64,000 bases of DNA from Planctomycetota bacterium (GTDB taxonomy: Bacteria > Planctomycetota > Planctomycetia > Pirellulales > Pirellulaceae): assembly GCA_024277285.1 (NCBI GenBank), contig JAJRVM010000284.1, positions 17,633-81,632 on the forward strand, read 5' to 3'. The notes beneath the pieces were generated by a model. It searched no databases, was not told the DNA's origin, and saw only the letters and a list, made by a program, of their open reading frames with translations. Below are positions 59,001 to 64,000 of the stretch, in pieces. The first letter of the stretch is position 1. The number at the start of each line of letters is the position of its first letter. The translations under genes and the position numbers were made by a program.

Positions 59001-59289
59001 TCGCGCCGGGCGTCTTCCCCTTGCTCTCCTTGCCAGGTGTGCCAGGTGGTTTGGAGCCGGGCGACGTCGCGCCGGGTGGCTTAGCCGTGGCGGAGTAGGT
59101 GCCGGGTGAACTTGAACCGGGTGATCCCACCACACGCGTGACCGTTTTTCCGTCGCTCGATTGGACCTCGATGACCTGAGTCGGCTGGCCACTCACCGCC
59201 GCTGGTGGCGACATTTGAGCGCGCACCGCAGTTCCGATCGCGCACAGATAAATCGTGCCGGCGGCAATAAGCCCCAGATATCTCTTCAT
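56071..59289 (-). CDS. Secretin-N-repeat protein lacking the secretin barrel
   Basis: 1072 residues, with a signal peptide (ends GTAVRAQ) and a Pro/Gly/Ser/Lys-rich linker (about 35-120). An N0/STN-like domain (about 135-215, VVHFQFRGQKWPDVLDW) is followed by about five NolW/Secretin_N repeats (for example REFVLQHVRADDVRESLAQFLG, RFITDLDTNTILVQGADAAQL, FTIKYSRATIVADTIK). The C-terminal secretin beta-barrel domain is absent; the protein ends in a Gln/Pro/Gly-rich tail. Low-complexity stretches include DYRYGYGYGYS and a D/N/S-rich repeat. Such proteins may form a periplasmic ring or assist a separate secretin. The ATG at 59289 is preferred, though no strong ribosome-binding site is visible. Confidence 0.8.
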   Translation of the reverse strand: MKRYLGLIAAGTIYLCAIGTAVRAQMSPPAAVSGQPTQVIEVQSSDGKTVTRVVGSPGSSSPGTYSATAKPPGATSPGSKPPGTPGKESKGKTPGASSSSSGKPGDPGAKTGPATTIKRIEKSPESADAKEFDVRPGPDGVVHFQFRGQKWPDVLDWYAEIAGVSIDWQELPGDYLNISTQRGYTVAELGELLNRLLLARGFTMLPQGEFVNIVKCEDLTTAMVPRAQRKDLDRLSQYDFVRVLFEMDWMLASEAVTELEPLLSKNGKLLPLKATNRIEAMDAVGNLREIDQLLTEEQRSEGGTSRLVREFVLQHVRADDVRESLAQFLGISTNTMPTARGMSASQLAKQKQMMMQMQQQMQQRMAAQQRSSSSSSRKSSSKAMLPTKETPVRLMVNRRRNSLLVQAAPDKMATIAEAIKLMDVPEQGASSLQAYLGRMQVYRMTQLDPQKLVASLRELGGLDPRTRLEVDETNRAIIAYATIADHFTIRSTIEKLDGSARRVEVIPLRHLAADEVAGTIQYLMLGSNEQSSSGPSYMDYRYGYGYGYSSRRSRSEPSGDKFRVDADIENNRLLVRANDLELEEVVSILVKLGEVPLVGRDGDKTRVLDIVPGAETEAFLKKLQEDFKALAPNPLVLPPVNSTSDANSDANSNANSDSRPKSGDDSKDAASRDAKTEVKSDGAPNRPPGHPRVEGADARSKTAAAALPRGLFQTALFQHAATPQTAEPNSPKTSSESVEPITQQPAASVAPPIVVSIGPDGRLTLASRDARALELLEELALRNAPPRKDYQIFHLKYALATWIVMNLEEFFEDKDKTEDRRRNRMSWMFGMSPRSSGSDQRRLSKRRPLRFITDLDTNTILVQGADAAQLKTIAELIELYDVPEPVSSQNARVTKLFTIKYSRATIVADTIKDAYRDLLSSNDRALQNSKNDKAKQSRGGGMTVISAFGLGEDTSPPDSRSSARFEGKLSIGIDDLSNTMLVSTEGESLMSVVASMIEALDDAAKPVSDVQVIKVSTHVDGSRLQSVLQKVLKAQAQPGLKPPPSKTQPGQTPPGRGQRPNRGQAQPTAPRR
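57646..57669. repeat. 6-bp tandem repeat inside the secretin-like gene
   Basis: GTACCC three times plus GTACCT, coding (minus strand) for the alternating YRYGYGYGY stretch. A length-variable repeat in a coding region. Confidence 0.9.
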
Positions 59290-59526
59290 GATCCGTTTTC
59301 CACTCATGGTTGTAGGCCACAAGCCCCCCCGGCGAGCCAGCTTCCACCATAGCATGGGCAGACCGTGCGTGCAAACCAATAGACGCACCGCCAAGTCGCT
59401 TCCCACACCGCGAAAATGGTGACGCGGATCAGTGATCGGTCTGCCCCACTTCTCGACGGCCGTGCCAATCGGTTACGCTGGACGAACTGATTGTCCACTC
59501 GGTATTCGTGTCAGGAAGAGTCCTTC

Positions 59527-61083
59527 ATGCAGGCGGCCATCGTCCACTATCACCTGAACCGGGGTGGCGTCACGCAGGTGATTCTGAATCACTTGAAATC
59601 GCTCGCTCTGGTCCCCTCTCGGGCGGAACCGTTTCGAGTGGTCGTGTTTCATGGCGGGCGCAAAGAGGCCTGGCAGGACGAGACGGTCGCGGCCCTTGCG
59701 GGACTCCATGTGACGCTGGCAGCCATCCCCGAACTGGAATACGACACCACGAGCAGGGCTGATCCGGAACGCCTGTTCAACAACCTGACGGCCGAGATGG
59801 ACCGTTTGGGTCTGCACGCGGACGACACCGTGGTGCACATCCACAACCACGCCCTAGGCAAAAACACGTCCTTGCCGGGGGCGGTGCGTCGATTGAGCCA
59901 AGCCGGTTTCGCCCTGTTGCTGCAGATTCACGATTTCGCGGAGGACTTTCGGCCCGAGAACTATGGTGGCCTGGTTACCGCGTTGGCACGTCATGATCCC
60001 GCACAATTGGCTGAGCGAATCTATCCGCAGGGTTCGGCAATCCATTACGCGGTGCTCAACGGTCGTGATTTTGGGATCCTGAAAGGGGCGGGGATTGACC
60101 CGCATCGGCTTCACGAGCTGCCTAATCCCGTGTCCGGCATCGGTGCGCTGCCCGATCGAGCGGAGGCACGGCGCAAGTTGGCCGGGAAATGTGGCGTTGG
60201 TGCCGACCAGCCCTACGCACTCTATCCCGTACGCGGCATCCGCCGCAAGAACGTCGGCGAGTTGTTGCTCTGGGGCGCGGTATGTGGTGATGAGACGCGG
60301 TTCGGGCTGACCCTGCCGCCGTTGAACCCGGTCGAACGGCCCCGCTACGCGGCCTGGAAGCAGCTTGCTCAGGAGCTTGATCTGCCCGTGTTGTTCGAGG
60401 TCGGCGCGGAGGGGGGGTTGGAGTTTGGCGAGAACCTGGCGGCGGCGGACCAGATCATTACCACCAGTGTCGCCGAGGGGTTTGGGATGGTTTTCTTGGA
60501 GACTTGGTTGGCGAATCTCCCGCTGGTGGGGCGCGACCTGCCGGAGATCACGGCCGACTTTGTCGCCGCTGGACTTGAATTCCCGCAGCTGCGGTCCCAT
60601 CTTAAGGTACCGATCGATTGGATTGGAGCCGACCGGTTCGAGCAGGAAATGCGACAGAGCTATGCGGCGGTGGTCGAGTCGTATGGGCGACCGCAACCCG
60701 AATCGGGATCTTTTCATCAGCAGGTCGCGGCGCTCTTTGCCGATGGCCTACTTGATTTCGCTCGCTGCAGCGCTAGACTTCAGGCGCTGGTCGTCACTCA
60801 GGTCGCCAAGGACCCGCGACGGCAGGACGAACTACGGCAACTTAATTCAGGTTTCGCTCCGTCGATGGGGCCAGATCAGGACGCGATCCGTCGTTGCACC
60901 GCGGCGAATGCTCAGGCCGTTCACGACCATTATTCACTCGAATCATCCGGTATGCGATTGCGAAACCTGTACCACACGGTGCTTGAGAGCCCCCGTGGCG
61001 AACAGTGGATGTTGCCCCAAGGTGCGACGATTCTAGATGCTTTTCTGAGCTTGCCGCGGTTCAACCCCATCCGGATTGACTAG
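59527..61083 (+). CDS. Glycosyltransferase, GT4-like (518 aa)
   Basis: Starts MQAAIVHYHLNRGGVTQVILNHL, the GT-B N-terminal strand and glycine-rich loop. Near the C-terminal half it has the E-x7-E retaining GT motif SVAEGFGMVFLETW after YPVRGIRRKNVGELLLW. GT4 enzymes transfer a sugar from a nucleotide-sugar donor. The donor and acceptor are unknown. An extra ~100-residue C-terminal part follows the GT fold. AGGAAGAG precedes the ATG at 59527. It is followed at 95 bases by a HAD protein and then by another GT4, all on the same strand. Confidence 0.85.
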   Translation: MQAAIVHYHLNRGGVTQVILNHLKSLALVPSRAEPFRVVVFHGGRKEAWQDETVAALAGLHVTLAAIPELEYDTTSRADPERLFNNLTAEMDRLGLHADDTVVHIHNHALGKNTSLPGAVRRLSQAGFALLLQIHDFAEDFRPENYGGLVTALARHDPAQLAERIYPQGSAIHYAVLNGRDFGILKGAGIDPHRLHELPNPVSGIGALPDRAEARRKLAGKCGVGADQPYALYPVRGIRRKNVGELLLWGAVCGDETRFGLTLPPLNPVERPRYAAWKQLAQELDLPVLFEVGAEGGLEFGENLAAADQIITTSVAEGFGMVFLETWLANLPLVGRDLPEITADFVAAGLEFPQLRSHLKVPIDWIGADRFEQEMRQSYAAVVESYGRPQPESGSFHQQVAALFADGLLDFARCSARLQALVVTQVAKDPRRQDELRQLNSGFAPSMGPDQDAIRRCTAANAQAVHDHYSLESSGMRLRNLYHTVLESPRGEQWMLPQGATILDAFLSLPRFNPIRID

Positions 61084-61178
61084 CGACTGTTTTTGTTGCT
61101 TTTTTGATTGGCGTGTTCGACCCGTGGGTCGGACGTTTCTGTTATTTCCTCCTGTTGACGAACGCATCTATTTGATTC

Positions 61179-62099
61179 ATGTCTCCGTCGCATCTCGACA
61201 CTATTCGCCGTCACTGTCGTCCACTGCAACCGGTCCCGACCGACACGGCCGCACAGCTGCGCTCATTGCCCGGAATTCAGGCCGTGTTGTTCGACGTGTA
61301 TGGGACGTTGCTGATCAGCGCCAGTGGCGACGTCGGCACGGCGATGGAGCAACGCCGGGCCGAGGCGTTTCAAGAGGCACTGCAAGCCGTCGGTTTGCAA
61401 TCGCGAATGCCTGCCGGAGCCACATCCGCCGCGCAATGTCCCGCGCTGGCCGATCATCTGATCGCATCCATTCAAGCTGCTCACCAACGCGCCCATGCGG
61501 CCGGTATCGAGCATCCGGAAGTCGACATCACTCGAATCTGGGAAGCGACGTTGCGCCGACTGCGCGCGGCTGGCATGTTGGCGGCCGGGGAACCCAATGT
61601 CGATCTGGCAGATCTGGCCGTTCAGTATGAAGTACGCACCAATCCGACCTGGCCGATGCCGGGAATCGTCGCTTGCTTGACGCACCTGCAACGCCGTTGC
61701 CTGCGACTGGGGATCGTCAGCAATGCCCAGTTTTTCACAGCCGAGCTGTTTCCGGCACTGTTGGACCAGACGTTGGAATCGCTCGGTTTTGCACTCGAGT
61801 TGCAGTTTTTTTCGTACCAGTTCGGCCAGGCGAAACCGGGCCGATACCTGTACCAGCGAGCGGCCGAGGCACTATCTGCCGTCGGTGTCCCCACGCGTAA
61901 CGTATTATACATAGGCAACGATATGCTCAACGACGTCGCCGCGGCGCACCACGTGGGGTTTCGGACCGCGCTTTTCGCGGGTGATGCACGCAGCTTGCGT
62001 TGGCGCCGTGATGACCTGCGTGTGGTTGGTATCGAGCCCGATTTGATCGTAACTGACCTGACGCAACTACCAGGCTGTATCGAGTGCTTGCCGGAATGA
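61179..62099 (+). CDS. HAD-superfamily hydrolase with DxYGT motif
   Basis: 306 residues. Motif I is FDVYGTL with D39 as the nucleophile and Tyr (41) in place of the usual second Asp, as in haloacid-dehalogenase-type members. Motif II is IVSNAQ, motif III GQAKPGRYLYQRA, and motif IV IGNDMLNDVAAA with two acidic residues. A helical cap lies between motifs I and II. The family includes phosphatases and dehalogenases. Its position between two glycosyltransferases suggests a sugar-phosphate related job, but the missing second Asp makes phosphatase activity less certain. Confidence 0.85.
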   Translation: MSPSHLDTIRRHCRPLQPVPTDTAAQLRSLPGIQAVLFDVYGTLLISASGDVGTAMEQRRAEAFQEALQAVGLQSRMPAGATSAAQCPALADHLIASIQAAHQRAHAAGIEHPEVDITRIWEATLRRLRAAGMLAAGEPNVDLADLAVQYEVRTNPTWPMPGIVACLTHLQRRCLRLGIVSNAQFFTAELFPALLDQTLESLGFALELQFFSYQFGQAKPGRYLYQRAAEALSAVGVPTRNVLYIGNDMLNDVAAAHHVGFRTALFAGDARSLRWRRDDLRVVGIEPDLIVTDLTQLPGCIECLPE

Positions 62100-62283
62100 A
62101 GTACTCTGAGGTGCGAGGTGCTGGCGACGGTCGCGCAAGATGGCGCCCAGAGTCGTTTCGCTTTGCGGATGGCGATTGTCGTGCCTCCGACGTGGAACCA
62201 ATGCCGTCGAATCATGCAGCGGCCCAGACGCCTGTACTGTTATTTTTCATTATCCAAGATTGTGCTAGAGGGTTCGTGTTCAC

Positions 62284-63549
62284 ATGGGGAGTCGTATTGG
62301 TTTCATCGGCACGCGCTTCGCCGGTACCGACGGTGTTTCGCTCGAGAGTGCCAAGTGGGCCGAGGTGCTTTGGGATCATAAGCATGTCAGCTACTGGTTT
62401 GGTGGCAAACTAGATCGTAGCCCTGACATCAGTATGCACGTTCCCCATGCGCATTTCAGTCATCCGGACATCGAGTGGATCAGCGATCGGGTCTTTGGCG
62501 TCAGCACTCGGTCTCCCGAGGTGACTCGACGCATTTTCGCAATCAGTGATTTCTTGAAAGGGACGCTGTACGAATTCACTCGCAAATTCGACATCGACCT
62601 GCTGATTGCCGAAAACTGTCTGACCATCCCGATGAATATTCCACTCGGTATCGCACTGACTCAATTCATCGCCGAAACCGGGTTTGCCACGATTTCTCAT
62701 CACCACGATTTTTATTGGGAACGAGATCGGTTTTCGGTCAGTGCCGTGCACGATATGCTCAGCATGGCATTCCCTCCGTCGTTGCCGTCAATTCAACATG
62801 TCACGATCAATTCGTTTGCGCAACAAGATTTGTGCCATCGACGCGGTGTCTCGTCGGTTCTGGTTCCCAACGTGTTGAATTTCGAACAGCCTCCGAATGA
62901 TCCCGACGAGTACGCGTCCGATTTTCGCAAAGACATCGGTATCGAACCGGATGACATCATGTTCCTGCAACCAACACGAATTGTGCCTCGCAAGGGAATC
63001 GAACATTCCATCGCGTTGGTTGCCGGGCTGAAGAACCCCAAATGCAAGCTAGTTGTTTCGCACGAGTCGGGCGACGAAGGGCACGACTATATGCTGGCCC
63101 TGCGCGACATGGCCGAGCAGGAGCATGTTGACCTGCGATTTGTCAGTACGCGAGTCGGTGAGATACGTATGCTTAACGCCGAAGGACAACGCACCTATAC
63201 GCTGGCCGACGCGTATACGCAAGCCGACTTCATCACTTATCCGAGCCTCTATGAAGGTTTTGGCAACGCGTTGCTCGAGGCCTTTTACTTTCGCAAACCC
63301 GTCTTGGTGAATAGGTATTCTATTTTCGTCACCGATATCGAACCACGCGGTGCACGGGTAATTACAATGAATGGATACGTCACCCGCTACACGATCGAAC
63401 ATGTAAAACGGGTTGTCGAAGATGCCGACTATCGTAACGAAATGGTCGACCATAACTTTGAACTGGGCAAGTCGTTCTTCAGCTACACCGTGTTGCGACG
63501 TAAACTGCGCGCTCTGATAACCAACTTTACCGGTGCGGACGATCTTTGA
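62284..63549 (+). CDS. Glycosyltransferase, GT4-like (421 aa)
   Basis: The N-terminus [29 protein letters not shown] is a GT-B donor-type glycine-rich loop. The retaining-GT motif appears as [16 protein letters not shown] near residue 320, after [18 protein letters not shown] (basic donor-binding residues). It also has [13 protein letters not shown], a short His-rich segment. Likely transfers a sugar to a lipid, solute or polysaccharide. GAGGG lies 11 bases before the ATG. A hairpin (63590-63606) follows about 40 bases after the stop. Confidence 0.85.
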   Translation: MGSRIGFIGTRFAGTDGVSLESAKWAEVLWDHKHVSYWFGGKLDRSPDISMHVPHAHFSHPDIEWISDRVFGVSTRSPEVTRRIFAISDFLKGTLYEFTRKFDIDLLIAENCLTIPMNIPLGIALTQFIAETGFATISHHHDFYWERDRFSVSAVHDMLSMAFPPSLPSIQHVTINSFAQQDLCHRRGVSSVLVPNVLNFEQPPNDPDEYASDFRKDIGIEPDDIMFLQPTRIVPRKGIEHSIALVAGLKNPKCKLVVSHESGDEGHDYMLALRDMAEQEHVDLRFVSTRVGEIRMLNAEGQRTYTLADAYTQADFITYPSLYEGFGNALLEAFYFRKPVLVNRYSIFVTDIEPRGARVITMNGYVTRYTIEHVKRVVEDADYRNEMVDHNFELGKSFFSYTVLRRKLRALITNFTGADDL

Positions 63550-63561
63550 GTAGGATTTGGT

Positions 63562-63591
63562 GACGCAGTGTGGGACGACGCAGTGTGGGAC
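63562..63591. repeat. 15-bp unit repeated twice
   Basis: GACGCAGTGTGGGAC at 63562-63576 and 63577-63591. A 7-bp hairpin (ACGACGC / GCGTCGT) directly follows at 63590-63606. Confidence 0.9.
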
Positions 63592-63606
63592 GACGCTCCG
63601 CGTCGT

Positions 63607-64000
63607 TCGCGCCGCCACACCGCGTTCAATCGCGGGCACCCGGAAAAGGTGGCAGCAACCGCTCACGGTTGATCTTGTTCGTGCCATGAGCCGCTGTCAA
63701 ACCTGAATCAACCTTGAACGGCTACGGATGGCAACACGTATGTTCTACGGCTCTACGGCTCTACGGCTCTACGGCTCTACGGCTCTAAGCGTTGCAAGAA
63801 GTGGTTGTCTGCCTACTTCTTAGATGCGTTTCGCGGCCCAAGAATTCCTGAAAACATTGCAATAGTCCGGGGTAGTTTCCAAGTCGAAGCGAGTGACAAT
63901 GACGATCGGAAATAGGGAATGCGCAATAGGGAATGCGGAATTCGGAATGGGGCAACGCGCCACGAGATCTTTCGAGCTTCTGGCCTTGGAAAGGAAATCA
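63607..64000. other. End-of-window gap
   Basis: No gene seen. It contains the 8-bp tandem repeat at 63745 and short duplicated GGAATGCG words near 63910-63940. Confidence 0.4.
63745..63784. repeat. Five perfect copies of an 8-bp unit
   Basis: The unit CTACGGCT is repeated five times in tandem, in the non-coding tail after the last glycosyltransferase. Confidence 0.95.

Overview
The window reads as chromosomal DNA of a planctomycete, most likely of the Pirellulaceae/Rhodopirellula kind. The grounds are giant secreted proteins of planctomycete type, a mitochondrial-like EF-G (the spdEFG1 lineage of spirochaetes, planctomycetes and delta-proteobacteria), a planctomycete-type principal sigma factor, large multihaem and sugar-active secreted proteins, and long non-coding gaps between mostly monocistronic genes. 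No phage, IS element, CRISPR array or rRNA was found. One tRNA is present.

Layout. 1-845: tail of a response regulator and a RimI-like acetyltransferase. 1356-12238 (minus): two translationally coupled giant envelope proteins that look like three copies of one ~1,200-residue module. 12466-15702: inositol-monophosphatase family enzyme, a candidate small RNA or attenuator with promoter and terminator, a planctomycete hypothetical and a DUF4177-like protein. 16335-23637: mitochondrial-type EF-G, CPBP protease, TPR protein and fumarase. 24131-29100: GntP-type permease with an overlapping small membrane protein, gingipain-type (C25) protease, tRNA-Gly(CCC) and a DUF2007-like membrane protein. 29879-41854: a five-CxxCH secreted protein, an AMMECR1 protein, a 130-bp direct repeat and a GH106-like glycosidase. 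41936-48248: serine/threonine dehydratase-like enzyme, ClpB, and a coupled PLP decarboxylase/ACT pair. 48692-50230: a principal-type sigma factor cut in two by one in-frame TAA. 51010-59289: HEAT protein, methyltransferase, CBS protein, SpoU methyltransferase, Tat-exported aldo/keto reductase-like protein and a secretin-N-repeat protein without the barrel. 59527-63549: glycosyltransferase, HAD protein, glycosyltransferase.

How genes work together. The clearest functional units are the 4-bp-overlapping pairs (the two giant proteins, permease plus small membrane protein, decarboxylase plus ACT protein), the near-contiguous Tat protein plus SpoU pair (7-bp gap), the split sigma factor pair, and the GT-HAD-GT run. 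The rest are mostly independent genes.

Most worth a second look: the split sigma factor, the triplicated giant module, the promoter/hairpin/T-run unit at 13880-14064, and a 53-nt element shared by the upstream regions of two unrelated genes. Protein families were assigned by reading motifs by eye; no database search was run.
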